DNA from: Opitutia bacterium | GTDB lineage: Bacteria > Verrucomicrobiota > Verrucomicrobiia > Opitutales > Opitutaceae | Direction: 5' to 3' | Length of the DNA: 50,520 nt | NCBI GenBank assembly: GCA_947449835.1 | Contig: CANFSZ010000014.1 | Location: forward strand, 1 to 50,520 | Part shown: piece by piece, positions 18,335 to 27,695 of the stretch | How the letters are laid out: each line of letters begins with the position of its first letter | How positions within the stretch are numbered: the stretch's first letter is position 1 | Translations under genes and position numbers: made by a program | The notes under the pieces: generated by a model | Told to the model about the DNA's origin: nothing | The model's input: only the letters and a program-made list of their open reading frames with translations | The model's database searches: none

Positions 18335-19366
18335 TCATTCTTCCGCATCCACCATCTCACCCCGCACCGTTGCCTGCATAAAGCGCAGCTTCATGAGCAA
18401 AGCCTGCATGCCCGCCACATCCAAACGCTCGGTGTTGTGCGAGTTGTAGTCGGTGGCTTCTGATATCTTGACTTCCCCTTGGTCCATGAACTTGCCGTAG
18501 TTCAGGTCACGCAAGTCGGGCGGTACGCGGTAATAACCACCTAAGTCTTCAGCGGCCACCATTTCTTCACGGCTCAACAAGGCTTCGTAAAGCTTTTCAC
18601 CATGGCGGGTGCCTATAACGCGCACTTCGTGAGTGGGCTTGCCCACCAAGGCGGTCAGCGCGCTAGCCAACACCTCAATGGTAGCTGCGGGTGCTTTTTG
18701 CACAAAAATTTCGCCAGGCTGACCATGCTGAAAGGCATAAAGCACCAAGTCCACCGCATCATCGAGCGTCATCATGAAGCGGGTCATGCCCGGGTCGGTA
18801 ATTGTGATAGGCTTACCCGAACGAATTTGATCAATGAACAGGGGGATGACCGAGCCGCGCGACGCCATTACATTGCCATAGCGAGTAATGTTAATGATGG
18901 TTTGAATGCTGCCACGCGACTTGGCAACAGCCACCTTTTCCATCATCGCCTTGCTGATACCCATTGCGTTGATCGGGTAAACCGCCTTGTCGGTGCTGAG
19001 CACAACCACGCGCTTGACGCCACACTGAATGGCCGCTTCCAAAACGTTTTCGGTACCCAAGACGTTAGTCTTAACGGCCTCCAGCGGGTGAAATTCGCAA
19101 GACGGCACCTGCTTTAAAGCAGCAGCATGGTAAATGTGGTCCACACCGCGTACGGCGTTCATTACCGATTGAGGATCGCGCACATCACCTATGTAGAACT
19201 TAAGCTTGGGGCTGTTGTAGCGTTTTCGCATGTCATCTTGTTTTTTTTCATCACGGCTAAAAATGCGGATTTCTTTCAAATCTGAACTCAGAAAACGCCG
19301 TAATACGGCATTCCCAAAAGAACCAGTACCCCCCGTAATTAAGAGATTTTTATTACTGAAAATCAC
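18335..19366 (-). CDS. fnlA: UDP-GlcNAc 4,6-dehydratase/5-epimerase (FnlA/WbjB/CapE)
   Basis: A 343-residue soluble SDR enzyme. It shows LLITGGTGSFGNAVL, SRDEKKQDDMRKRY, and an active site with MGISK in the YxxxK position, as known for CapE/FnlA. It carries out the first step from UDP-GlcNAc toward UDP-L-FucNAc. The start is GTG at 19366, which overlaps the end of the upstream wzy-like gene region (TAATGTGA). Composition shifts from AT-rich to GC-richer at this gene, so the fnl genes may have a different history from the wzx/wzy part of the operon. Confidence 0.92.
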   Translation of the reverse strand: MIFSNKNLLITGGTGSFGNAVLRRFLSSDLKEIRIFSRDEKKQDDMRKRYNSPKLKFYIGDVRDPQSVMNAVRGVDHIYHAAALKQVPSCEFHPLEAVKTNVLGTENVLEAAIQCGVKRVVVLSTDKAVYPINAMGISKAMMEKVAVAKSRGSIQTIINITRYGNVMASRGSVIPLFIDQIRSGKPITITDPGMTRFMMTLDDAVDLVLYAFQHGQPGEIFVQKAPAATIEVLASALTALVGKPTHEVRVIGTRHGEKLYEALLSREEMVAAEDLGGYYRVPPDLRDLNYGKFMDQGEVKISEATDYNSHNTERLDVAGMQALLMKLRFMQATVRGEMVDAEE

Positions 19367-19367
19367 A

Positions 19368-20657
19368 TTAAATCCTCACTTTATTTGAATTAAGTAACCA
19401 CAAAAAAGAAATTATCATAAAATAAGAAAGAGTATCAATAAAACCAAATATTTGATTATTGGCAGGGAAAAATATAAACATAATTAAAAGAATCGGTATT
19501 AATGCAGCGCCAAAAAAGCTACCTTGGTGCAAGGTTGATTTCCAAACTCTAGCAAAAAAAAATGCCAGCAAGAATAATAGAAATGGCAAACCGATAAATC
19601 CAACATCATTTGCAAATTGACCATAAAAAGAATGCCATTGCGCCGATTTACCCCAAAAATGATCTACTCTAGACTGAAAAGATAAGGAGGATATATCTTT
19701 ACCTGTAATCAGCAAAAATTGACGCTGAAGAAATTCAGAATTTCCAAAACCGTATGTCCAATTTAAATCCATGTCTAAAATTAATGAAAAACCATAGTAC
19801 CCTTGACAAACATAGTAAGTAAGCCAAACGAATGAATAATATAGTAGATCTAGAAAATTCGGCTCAGCACTCAAAACAAAATTTGAGGATATACTGATAT
19901 CACCAAGCGGAGAAGTTGAAGCAAAGTATTCAAAGCCTCCTCCCCGCTCTGACATTATTTTACCAAATCGAGCTACAGGCACAAGGAAAAAGAGGCTTAG
20001 AATTAATAATATCTTATTTAAATAAATATTTCTCCTCACATACAATATGGTAAGCAGCGAAATAGCGGAAAATATGAAAAAAATAAAAATTACACTATTA
20101 AGACCGGCAGACACTCCGGTCGAAACAAATAAAAAAGAATAAATTAATGCAGCGATTTTTTTGAAGACATTTAAAACACTCCAAAAATACAAAAAATGGA
20201 AGATAAAAAGCAATTTTGAAAAAGAAAAAAACAATGATAATATATTAAAAATTCGTGCCCCCGATGAGCCCCCCCCCTCTAAATTCATCATTCGCTCCGT
20301 GTAAGCAACCCCAGGCTCCGTAAAGCCCTGAATTAATTTTTCGAAAAAATCATTTGGAATAATACCATCGAAAAGCATGATATTCCTGTAACTTCCCCAT
20401 ATAGAAATCAAACCAACACAAAATAAGACCCAAAACATGCCACTCAGTTTATCATTATTAGCCTTTAAACAAGTAGAATTATACGTCATTTTAATACCAA
20501 GAATATAACCAACCATAAAGTACGAATGGCACAGGATCATTAAAACGACAAATAACAACAGATTATGAACATGATATTTAATTGGTCCCACAAAAAACAA
20601 CAGCAATGTTACTAATAAGTACAACTCTACAACGATCAACGGGAGATACTTTCTCAT
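19368..20657 (-). CDS. wzy: O-antigen polymerase (Wzy-like)
   Basis: A 429-residue polytopic membrane protein with about eleven hydrophobic helices and a long periplasmic loop (about residues 235-340) containing FANDVGFIGLPFLLF shortly after it. This layout, the very AT-rich composition, and the location between wzx and the nucleotide-sugar genes indicate the repeat-unit polymerase of the operon. Wzy proteins share little sequence, so the call rests on topology and context. It begins with ATG at 20657, six bases after the wzx stop. Confidence 0.75.
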   Translation of the reverse strand: MRKYLPLIVVELYLLVTLLLFFVGPIKYHVHNLLLFVVLMILCHSYFMVGYILGIKMTYNSTCLKANNDKLSGMFWVLFCVGLISIWGSYRNIMLFDGIIPNDFFEKLIQGFTEPGVAYTERMMNLEGGGSSGARIFNILSLFFSFSKLLFIFHFLYFWSVLNVFKKIAALIYSFLFVSTGVSAGLNSVIFIFFIFSAISLLTILYVRRNIYLNKILLILSLFFLVPVARFGKIMSERGGGFEYFASTSPLGDISISSNFVLSAEPNFLDLLYYSFVWLTYYVCQGYYGFSLILDMDLNWTYGFGNSEFLQRQFLLITGKDISSLSFQSRVDHFWGKSAQWHSFYGQFANDVGFIGLPFLLFLLAFFFARVWKSTLHQGSFFGAALIPILLIMFIFFPANNQIFGFIDTLSYFMIISFLWLLNSNKVRI

Positions 20658-20663
20658 ATAAAA

Positions 20664-21950
20664 CTATACTTTATAATCCTTACGTAGCGCATAATAAACG
20701 AAAGTTCCAAAAACAAAGATCATCACTAAATTTGAAAATATCAAACCAATTATCGCACCCGAAAATCCGCTTAAAGCAATCAATGTCATCGTAAGAATTA
20801 ACCCAGCCAAAATTGAAAAAAACATCACAATGCCTACACGGTTAGAATTAATCACGCCAATAGCTGTTACGTTTAGCAAACCCGCAACACCCGATACTGA
20901 ACCCGCTAACACGAAATAAGGCAGATAACTCGCATACTTAATGTATTTAGCGCCCACTGTATATTTAAAAATTACTTCCGATAAAAAAAAGGAAGCTATC
21001 ACGGCAATCACTGAAATTAGAGCTATTTGCATTATAATACCTTGCAAGTAAACCAATATTTTATTTTTGTTTTCATCATCACCTCGCGCAGCAAGTGCAT
21101 AAATATCAGGGCTAACATATGTCTGAATAACGCCTACAACCAACATCACGGGAATAAAGCCTAGTTGCAACAATACGTTGTACGCAGCCAGTTCCTCTAC
21201 ACCAATAAAATAAGCCATGAACACTTTATCGCCTATACCTCTGAGCGCCGTAAGCATGCAGGGCGCCACAAAGGGAATACTTAAAATTATGAGTTGCTTG
21301 GCCGGAGGCCATTTTGTGCTTACTGATAAAGAATGAGGACTATCAAAACGCCGACAAATTCTCTGCACAATCATAAAAACTAGGATGGAACTTACTGCAA
21401 CAACTACGGATGCGGCCATAAAAGTGCTGTCTAGTAAAAAAAAAGCCGCAATAAGTAGCAGCAGTTTAACTAATGAATCGGTCGCAATGCCAATAGCCGC
21501 CCATTTCCTTAGCTTCAATGCATTTAGCATATTTAGATAAACTCCTTGAGCCCCATTAGAAAACAGATAAATACAACCTGTTAAAATACATACACTTATT
21601 GAAACACTTACGTAAAAAATAAAAGCACATGATAATATTAATCCGACTATCAAAAGACCGCACATAAGTCCACCATTCAAAAACCTCACTACGCTAAAGT
21701 AATTCAATCTATAATCGCCCACAGACGATGACGAAACCACTTCCTTTGCCGTAACTATGGAAACAGGATCATAAATAATTTGGCGAGCGAACATAACTAC
21801 AGAGATCCATAACGCAAAATACCCGTATGACTTAACAGTAAGATTATCGGTCAATATCTTTAACACCAAAAAATTATTAAGCACTCCAACTATTTGGCCA
21901 CCCGCAATCCATCCCATATCTTTATTTAATTTGATCGCAATTATTTTCAC
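20664..21950 (-). CDS. wzx: O-antigen/oligosaccharide flippase (Wzx-like)
   Basis: A 428-residue polytopic protein with about twelve helices. It contains LNKDMGWIAGGQIVGVLNNFLVL cut into an N-terminal cytoplasmic loop and first helix, and a mid-protein ALRGIGDKVFMAYFIG, typical of the polysaccharide-biosynthesis flippase (MATE/MOP) family. It would flip undecaprenyl-linked repeat units for Wzy. The GTG start at 21950 overlaps the preceding stop codon (GTGA). The gene is strongly AT-rich compared with flanking regions. Confidence 0.82.
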   Translation of the reverse strand: MKIIAIKLNKDMGWIAGGQIVGVLNNFLVLKILTDNLTVKSYGYFALWISVVMFARQIIYDPVSIVTAKEVVSSSSVGDYRLNYFSVVRFLNGGLMCGLLIVGLILSCAFIFYVSVSISVCILTGCIYLFSNGAQGVYLNMLNALKLRKWAAIGIATDSLVKLLLLIAAFFLLDSTFMAASVVVAVSSILVFMIVQRICRRFDSPHSLSVSTKWPPAKQLIILSIPFVAPCMLTALRGIGDKVFMAYFIGVEELAAYNVLLQLGFIPVMLVVGVIQTYVSPDIYALAARGDDENKNKILVYLQGIIMQIALISVIAVIASFFLSEVIFKYTVGAKYIKYASYLPYFVLAGSVSGVAGLLNVTAIGVINSNRVGIVMFFSILAGLILTMTLIALSGFSGAIIGLIFSNLVMIFVFGTFVYYALRKDYKV

Positions 21951-22948
21951 AAAGCTAATTTTGAATTTCTTACCTGGTCTTTAATTCGCGCGTAGTGCTT
22001 CGTGTGTTCAGCCAGAGCAATATGAACTTTGTTATATTTAGATCTTATTTTGTTGAAATTCAACAGACACGATGCAAAGAAAATATACAGGTCTATATTG
22101 AATATCTTACCCAAAGTTCTGTATTTCATTAAAAAGCTCATCTTGCGGCTTAAAAGCCTAAATTTCTCTAGCCAGATAGCTTCGTTCGCAATTAGATCAT
22201 CATAAATAAGCATTTTATCTTTTATAAATCTCTTGTTAGCAACAAGATATGTTGACCCTTCAGTTCTTCGATAGTACACTAGCACCTCGTCAATTAATTC
22301 AAATTTACGCCCAGCAAATCGTCGCGCAATAGCTATTTGCAAGGGCCAATCGTCAGTAACATCAAAATTCTTCAGATGAGCTCGCACTTCGGGGTCCAAT
22401 AAACACTCCGAAGCGTATTGAATATTCGGCGCATTGTTATATGATAAATGCTTAAATCGGTACAGCAAGGAATCCTTATGATATATAATTTGTGTAGCTG
22501 TCGCTAGCAATCTTGATCTTCGATCGACCGTCAATTCATCTCCGCACAAGTACAAGGCTCTGCCTGACAACATTGCAACATCTTGACCGTGCTTAGTCAG
22601 CTCGAAAATGTTTTCAAAAGAATACACATCATCGCCCGCAGTAAGTTTGCATCGGTCGGCCACCATGCAAGAGATCATATTATTAATACTGGCGCAAGTC
22701 CCTAGATTTTCCTGATTGTATATAGTTTTAACGTGCCTAAAAAGACCAGCATTGATTTGAAGCCAGTTATCGATTAAAGTACGCGTTTGATCATTGGAGC
22801 AATCATCGTTTATGATTATATCTACATCGATTGCAACTCCATGTGTCTGCACTAAATATTTAACACTCTCCAAGTGCTCCAAAATGTATTTTTGATGATT
22901 GTATGCCACTACTAAAAACGCAAAAGATGACCTAATTATAGCGTGCAT
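21947..22948 (-). CDS. GT2 family glycosyltransferase
   Basis: A 333-residue GT-A glycosyltransferase. The N-terminus has FLVVAYNHQKYILEHL and INDDCSNDQTRTL, followed by a likely donor-site motif, LTAGDDVYSFENI. No transmembrane domain is obvious. It would add one sugar to the growing repeat unit. It overlaps its upstream neighbour by 17 bases and its downstream neighbour by four, so it is tightly integrated in the operon. The donor and acceptor cannot be read from sequence. Confidence 0.82.
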   Translation of the reverse strand: MHAIIRSSFAFLVVAYNHQKYILEHLESVKYLVQTHGVAIDVDIIINDDCSNDQTRTLIDNWLQINAGLFRHVKTIYNQENLGTCASINNMISCMVADRCKLTAGDDVYSFENIFELTKHGQDVAMLSGRALYLCGDELTVDRRSRLLATATQIIYHKDSLLYRFKHLSYNNAPNIQYASECLLDPEVRAHLKNFDVTDDWPLQIAIARRFAGRKFELIDEVLVYYRRTEGSTYLVANKRFIKDKMLIYDDLIANEAIWLEKFRLLSRKMSFLMKYRTLGKIFNIDLYIFFASCLLNFNKIRSKYNKVHIALAEHTKHYARIKDQVRNSKLAL

Positions 22949-23783
22949 GAATTTTCTCCTTTATGTAACTTCCAAAAAAGCAGAATGCTTTTAACCCAAC
23001 CATTCGATACCCCTTTATTAAAAATCGAAGCTTCCACATAAACGTCCTTTTTTCAAAAACCGTTTCTGATGAATACCCTCTTATACTCCAATCGATATTT
23101 AGAGGATATATTTTAGCCGCAGGCTCCACTACTTCTCTAACCCATTTTCCTCTATAAATTGCACCACCCTTTCTATAGTTATAAGAATAAATATCAGATT
23201 GATTTGGATTTAAAGAGTAATATAAATTTCCATCCCCCCAGGTTTTATATGTTCCAAAGACCTCCCACGCCCATGGCGTGTCTCCGGCAGAGGTGTAGTC
23301 CATCAATGTTTTCTTTCGCCAAATAGCAGGTGCAGAATTAAGGCGATAATCCACATTATCTTTGATGGGTATGAAGATATCATCTACATTCACCCATTGC
23401 AGTGGCCTCGAAGTGTTAATTAGGTAGACAACAACTGCTCGTGCTTCTAAATGCAGTAATTGAATCGCATCTCGTAAACGCTGGTTACTCATCGATGCAT
23501 TCAATATAAAATCATCGTAAAGCATTAATACAAAGTTTGTATCGATACTGCTGAGTGTTAATCGCAGGCGAGCACCCCAGTCGTCTAGCCCGGCGGGACT
23601 GGAGTGGTTGTGCACACGAGCGGGGTGTTTGTGCTTATTTGTTTCGGTGTTAATCACCACCTGACATGGGCAATCAGGCCAATGGGCTTGGAAAGCATAA
23701 AAAAAAATGTCCAACACATCTTTGTATGCGTCGCATGTATTTACGACGATCGTAAGGTCCGTGAACTTTGTTGCTGAGCTCAT
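22932..23783 (-). CDS. Putative glycosyltransferase, operon-linked
   Basis: A protein of about 283 residues beginning at the ATG 23783 (MSSATKFTDLTIVVNTCDAY). TIVVNTCDAYKDVL resembles a GT-A nucleotide-binding start, and LMLYDDFIL provides an acidic metal-binding-like motif. A hydrophobic, basic C-terminus follows. I do not recognise a specific family beyond these features. It lies between the aminotransferase and GT2 genes in the operon and probably transfers one of the repeat-unit sugars, possibly the 3-acylamino-3,6-dideoxyhexose. Confidence 0.6.
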   Translation of the reverse strand: MSSATKFTDLTIVVNTCDAYKDVLDIFFYAFQAHWPDCPCQVVINTETNKHKHPARVHNHSSPAGLDDWGARLRLTLSSIDTNFVLMLYDDFILNASMSNQRLRDAIQLLHLEARAVVVYLINTSRPLQWVNVDDIFIPIKDNVDYRLNSAPAIWRKKTLMDYTSAGDTPWAWEVFGTYKTWGDGNLYYSLNPNQSDIYSYNYRKGGAIYRGKWVREVVEPAAKIYPLNIDWSIRGYSSETVFEKRTFMWKLRFLIKGYRMVGLKAFCFFGSYIKEKIHARYN

Positions 23784-23804
23784 CACAAGTTAGACAGCTG
23801 TGGA

Positions 23805-24923
23805 TTAAACTCGGAATGCGTTAACAAGCTCGATCACCTTTTCAATCGAGGCGACTCCCATAGTTTGCCCCATCGGTAAGCTCACCACCTCTTGGTGAAG
23901 GGCATTGGTTAGAGGGAGTTGCAAGCCGCTGTAGGCTTTGTAGGCCTGCTGCTGGTGCGGCGGAATAGGGTAATGTATCAAGGTGTCCACACCAGCGGAC
24001 TGGAGGTATGCTTGGAATATGGCGCGTTGCCGCACCCTAACCACAAAGAGGTGAAACGCATGGTGCCCCAAGGTCTCGACCGTGGCGTTGCGGTCAATAG
24101 GCATGCGCACCAATGGGTTGTTCATGCCTTTGGCGTAGGCCACAGCGATCTCTTGGCGAACACGAGTTTCTGCGTCGAGGTGTTGCAACTTCACGCGCAG
24201 AAGTGCCGCTTGAATCTCGTCTAAGCGACTATTAAGCCCTAGGTAGCGGTTTTCGTATTTTTTGTGGCTACCGTAATTGCCCAACGCTCGCACGACTTGT
24301 GCCAACTCTGGATCGTTAGTGGTCATGGCACCTGCGTCGCCCAAGGCGCCCAGATTCTTGCCGGGATAAAAGCTAAAGCCCGATGCATGCCCCCAGTTGC
24401 CGGCACGCTTGCCGTACATAATGGAGCCATGGGCTTGCGCCGAGTCTTCCAACACCAATAATTGGTGCTCATCAGCAATGGACATGAGAGCCTTCATGGG
24501 CGCGAGTTGACCGTATAGATGAACGGCTAAAATGGCTTTGGTTTTGGTCGTGATGGCCTCTCGCACCTTTTCAGGACTCAGGTTGAAGCTAGCCTCGTCG
24601 GGCTCCACCAACACCGGCTTGAGCCGGTTTTCTGTAATGGCCAATATACTGGCGATGTAAGTATTGGCCGACACGATTACTTCGTCACCCTCCTGAAGCT
24701 TACCCAACTCTTTCCAAGCCCTCAGGGTCAAGACCAGCGCATCTAAGCCGTTGGCCATGCCAACGCAATGGCTTACACCGCAATAAATAGCAAATTCTTG
24801 TTCAAACGCTTTGACCTCTTGGCCCAAAACGTACCAACCCGAATCAATGACTCGGATGGCCGCATCGATGAGGGCTTCGCGGTGTCGTTGATTGACGGCT
24901 TTTAGATCAAGAAAGGGGATCAT
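23805..24923 (-). CDS. fdtB: dTDP-3-keto-6-deoxyhexose aminotransferase (FdtB/QdtB-like)
   Basis: A 372-residue PLP-dependent sugar aminotransferase of the DegT/DnrJ/EryC1 family. It has [17 protein letters not shown] at the start, [14 protein letters not shown], the PLP motif [10 protein letters not shown], and the Schiff-base lysine in [15 protein letters not shown]. The FdtA-like ketoisomerase gene two genes upstream points to a 3-amination, giving dTDP-Fuc3N or dTDP-Qui3N. A close relative is encoded at 44648-45754. Confidence 0.88.
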   Translation of the reverse strand: MIPFLDLKAVNQRHREALIDAAIRVIDSGWYVLGQEVKAFEQEFAIYCGVSHCVGMANGLDALVLTLRAWKELGKLQEGDEVIVSANTYIASILAITENRLKPVLVEPDEASFNLSPEKVREAITTKTKAILAVHLYGQLAPMKALMSIADEHQLLVLEDSAQAHGSIMYGKRAGNWGHASGFSFYPGKNLGALGDAGAMTTNDPELAQVVRALGNYGSHKKYENRYLGLNSRLDEIQAALLRVKLQHLDAETRVRQEIAVAYAKGMNNPLVRMPIDRNATVETLGHHAFHLFVVRVRQRAIFQAYLQSAGVDTLIHYPIPPHQQQAYKAYSGLQLPLTNALHQEVVSLPMGQTMGVASIEKVIELVNAFRV

Positions 24924-24965
24924 TTTCTGAGTGACCTATGGATTAAATAAACGCGGAGTTCTAGA

Positions 24966-25529
24966 TCAGTAAAAAATAACGCTGACGCTTTCTTGTAAGT
25001 AACGTCGGTAGCGATTACGTGAAACTTGAATGGATGCTCGATCGATTTCGTAATAAAAATTAAGCTCACTTTCATCAACTCGCCGCGCACCAAAACGCTC
25101 ATGAAATTGCCATACGTTTTCATTACCCTTTCGCACGTCGAAATGGGCTTTATCGAACCCCAAGTGATCGAGGGCATATGAATAAACCATCAATGCAGAT
25201 TCAATGGCCGCATGGTTGGGTCGATTGGATGCAAGAACCCATGAGCCCCAACAAAAACTCTCGTCCTTTGAGTCATAAAGTCGAACCGTACCAATCGGTT
25301 CGCCACCGTATTCGATGATGAAGTAAGCCTGATCGTCCATTTGGACATAACGATGCAACCAGGCCTGTTGATCTGCGATACCCCCTTTAATAGGGCTGAG
25401 ATAACGGGATTTACCCTCATCTACTCGCAGAGACAAAATGAAAGCGGCGTCACTAATTGTTGCGTCTCGAAATTGAAGCGTTTTACCTTGCACAAGCGCA
25501 GCCTTGCGCAGGAGACCCTTGGAAGTCAT
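24966..25529 (-). CDS. GNAT-family N-acetyltransferase (sugar 3-N-acyl transfer)
   Basis: A 187-residue GNAT acetyltransferase with LQFRDATISDAAFILSLR at the start, a central YFIIEYGGEPIGTVRLY strand pair, and a C-terminal GNENVWQFHERFGARRV that forms the acetyl-CoA-binding turn. It overlaps fdtA by four bases (ATGA) and precedes fdtB. It therefore probably acetylates the 3-amino group of the dTDP-amino sugar made by FdtA/FdtB, in place of the hexapeptide acetyltransferase used elsewhere. Confidence 0.8.
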   Translation of the reverse strand: MTSKGLLRKAALVQGKTLQFRDATISDAAFILSLRVDEGKSRYLSPIKGGIADQQAWLHRYVQMDDQAYFIIEYGGEPIGTVRLYDSKDESFCWGSWVLASNRPNHAAIESALMVYSYALDHLGFDKAHFDVRKGNENVWQFHERFGARRVDESELNFYYEIDRASIQVSRNRYRRYLQESVSVIFY

Positions 25530-25924
25530 GGCTTATTTATTTTTTCGAAATATTCGTAAGAGCGAATGTAGTCTGAATCGTCGTAGTGCTCATTTGCGAG
25601 CACCAAGAGAACACAGTCGAGGCTAAAGTCGTGCATTGTTCCCCAAACCATGGCGTCTTGAAACAAGCCGATATGGGGCTGATCCAATAGGTGGGTAACC
25701 TTTTCCTTTCCGTCATCCAGTGTAATTTTGCACGAACCATTGACTGCAATCAGATATTGCTTGGTTTTGTGGTGTGAGTGCTGGCCTCGATGCACATTGG
25801 GTTGCGTACCATAGATATAAAAAACTCGTTTGATCTCAAACGGAATGTGAATACCCGACTCAATCGCGATCAATTGGCCGCGTTCATCGCCGAGCACTTT
25901 GTGATTTGTGATAACTGTTTTCAA
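25526..25924 (-). CDS. fdtA: dTDP-4-keto-6-deoxyglucose 3,4-ketoisomerase (FdtA/WxcM-like cupin)
   Basis: A 132-residue single-domain cupin. The signature RGQHSHHKTKQYLIAVNG carries the catalytic histidines of the FdtA/QdtA/TylM family, which moves the keto group from C4 to C3 so that an aminotransferase can act there. The start is TTG at 25924, since a stop codon lies in frame 21-24 bases upstream. It is the first gene of the 12-gene operon. RmlA and RmlB, needed to make its substrate, are not in the window. Confidence 0.9.
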   Translation of the reverse strand: MKTVITNHKVLGDERGQLIAIESGIHIPFEIKRVFYIYGTQPNVHRGQHSHHKTKQYLIAVNGSCKITLDDGKEKVTHLLDQPHIGLFQDAMVWGTMHDFSLDCVLLVLANEHYDDSDYIRSYEYFEKINKP

Positions 25925-26275
25925 AGGATTTTTTGATTCATTGCATCAATTTTTGACGTTCGACATAATAGCGAGTGGCATCACTGCATGCCCATTGGCA
26001 ATGCTGTGGATTTGTTCATAAACCAAAAAATAATATAGAGAGATCCGCAGGCTAATCTTTGGCTAAAATCACATTAGCGAAACTAGCAGTACTTATATAA
26101 GGAATGGAAAACGTGGTAAAAACGACGCAGGGCAACGGTTATCATTTTTGGGTAAATTCGAAATTGTAGATCAACAAAACAGGATAATTTTTTTGAGCGG
26201 ATATCAATTATCCGTTTAATACAGTGCATAAAGGATCAAGTACTAGGCGAGAGAATTAATTGTTCCGATGAGCGA
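25925..26275. other. Intergenic region upstream of the Wzx/Wzy operon
   Basis: This AT-rich gap of about 350 bases should contain the promoter of the fdtA-led operon. A hairpin candidate, GGATAATT (26182-26189) pairing with AATTATCC (26206-26213) over a 16-base loop, stands out. No gene is convincing. The right side meets the remnant IS3 element. Confidence 0.5.
26182..26213. promoter_or_regulatory. 8-bp inverted repeat in the operon leader region
   Basis: Perfect 8-bp arms GGATAATT and AATTATCC are separated by 16 bases. It lies about 260 bases upstream of fdtA and 65 bases from the IS remnant, so it could be a regulatory operator or part of an older mobile-element end. The nearby CGGAT/ATCCG alternative pairing shows that the stem choice is ambiguous. 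Confidence 0.3.
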
Positions 26276-26302
26276 GTCCCGAAAACTGAGCTAGGTGGAG
26301 CG

Positions 26303-27184
26303 TTAGTATTTGGCCAAATATAGTGCACTGACTGCGGTTGTGGTTGGCAATCCTAATTGGAGGGACGGAAAGGCTTGGCGGTCCGGCCTAGAGCTTGGGA
26401 TTGGTAAAGATTGTTTCGCGGCGAAGCGTTGCGGAGAGAGATAGCCGAGCGAGCTGTGGGGCCGCTCGGCGTTGTAGTCCTGACAGAAGTCTTCGATCAC
26501 GACTCAGTCAGAGTCCAGAGCTGCTAGCGGTTAAGGCATTCGTCGCGGAAGCTGGATTGGAACGATTCCACAAAGCCGTTCTACTAATGACTCGCCGGGG
26601 TGATGTAGAGGGTCTTGATATTCTGTTCGGCCAGCCCGCGTTGGAGTTCCTTGGCGATAAACTCCGGACCGGTATCGGAACGGATAAACTCGGGAGAGCC
26701 GTGTTGCGCGATGGCCGATTGCACCAGCCGGATAACGTCGCTTGAGCCGATCTGGCGCTCGGGCCTCAGCACATGCACCTACTTTGTGTACTCATTAAGC
26801 ACGGTTAACATACGCAAAGCCCCACAATGCGCCGTGGCGTCGGCGATAAAGTCCTAGGTCCAGACATGGCCGCGATGAGCCCGGTGGAGGCCCCTCAGCG
26901 TGGAATATAACGCCGGGGCGGTGGCACGCGTTGATCTTCGGCTCGCCGTTTTTTTTGCACCTGCTTGCGGCCGACATGGTGCCCTACCCGCGCAGCTTCA
27001 CCGCGATCCGGCGGAAGCCGTAGCGCGGATACTTGCGCGAGAGTTCGTGCAGCCGTATGACCAACCGGGTGTGCTCGCTCGTCGGCGGTCGCATCCGATA
27101 AGGGAATCTCGAGCGCGCCAGTCGCAGGCACCGGCACGTCGTTCGCCCGGAGCACAGCTCGCCTGCCACCACGAAGGCGGCCAT
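26303..27184 (-). pseudogene. IS3-family transposase orfB remnant
   Basis: Pieces of an IS3 OrfB occur in order but in different frames. An N-terminal HTH_21-like piece (HELSRKYPRYGFRRIA, about 26984-27184) is followed by an integrase-core piece (EFIRSDTGPEFIAKEL, about 26584-26778) and a C-terminal piece (DYNAERPHSSLGYLSP, about 26303-26500). Frameshifts and stop codons separate them, so no full transposase can be made. The DDE core is at least partly lost. This supports an immobile remnant. Confidence 0.8.
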
Positions 27185-27244
27185 CGCTCACTTATGTTCC
27201 GGGCTTACCATTTTTTGCGTTCACCGCCTGCATCACGCGGTTTT

Positions 27245-27469
27245 TTAGCAACGAGTCAGCGAGCATCTTTTCAGCTCCGCGTTCTCCCGTTCTAGTTCCT
27301 TCATCCGCCTAGCCTCGTTGACGTCGAGCTGGCCAAACTGCCGTATCCAACGATGGAATGTAACTTCGGAGATGTTATGCTCATTGCTCACTTCCACGAT
27401 GCTTTTGCCGCCATCGGCTTCCCGCAATATGCGGATCTTCTGTTCGGTCGTGTGTATTTTGCCTTTCAT
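27245..27469 (-). CDS. IS3-family transposase OrfA
   Basis: A 74-residue helix-turn-helix protein of the transposase_8 type. KIRILREADGGKSIVEVSNE and ISEVTFHRWIRQFG form the HTH, followed by a leucine-zipper-like RMKELERENAELKR. Length is near or slightly below that of a normal OrfA and the C-terminus diverges (CSLTRC), so the programmed frameshift region may be lost. With orfB broken, it is unlikely to support transposition. Confidence 0.75.
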   Translation of the reverse strand: MKGKIHTTEQKIRILREADGGKSIVEVSNEHNISEVTFHRWIRQFGQLDVNEARRMKELERENAELKRCSLTRC

Positions 27470-27510
27470 GATCTAGGTTCCTAAAGGGACGCAGACTAAC
27501 ATTACAAGAG

Positions 27511-27600
27511 ACACGGATTTCAGGGGATCACCGCACTCGAAACAACCGTTAATAGGTTTGGGTCTTTCCTGCTCGCATCCGTTTGATTCGTGGTTAAAAT
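27511..27600. repeat. Degenerate ACACGGATT/ATCCGTG-type repeat region
   Basis: ACACGGATTT near 27511 and ATCCGTTTGATTCGTGGTTA near 27576 resemble one another in opposite orientation and match the ATCCGTG motif seen at 11842-11882. They lie between the IS remnant and the Wzz-like gene. This may be a dispersed intergenic repeat family or a relic; two sites are too few to decide. Confidence 0.3.
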
Positions 27601-27695
27601 ATGTTGATATCAGCTTCAATTTGAAGCACAGGCAAATCACGGGTTGAAGTTTTGCCGTAATCCTACAAACGTAGACACACAATTAAAAATTTATT

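Larger units (their letters stand above)
26276..27490 (-). mobile_element. Decayed IS3-family insertion sequence
   Basis: A stretch of about 1.2 kb with an orfA-like gene and a broken orfB, in IS3 order on the minus strand. Tentative ends are related: GTCCC with a following CTAGG at the left (26276 onward) and the complementary GGGAC with CCTAG at the right (up to 27490). No target-site duplication was established. It lies exactly at the border between the AT-rich polysaccharide operon and the GC-rich host-like genes, so it may mark an acquisition or rearrangement junction. Confidence 0.7.

Noticed and set aside
27613..27627. Palindrome GCTTCAATTTGAAGC upstream of the Wzz-like gene
   Set aside because: A 6-bp stem is easily found by chance in AT-rich DNA, and nothing else supports an operator here.
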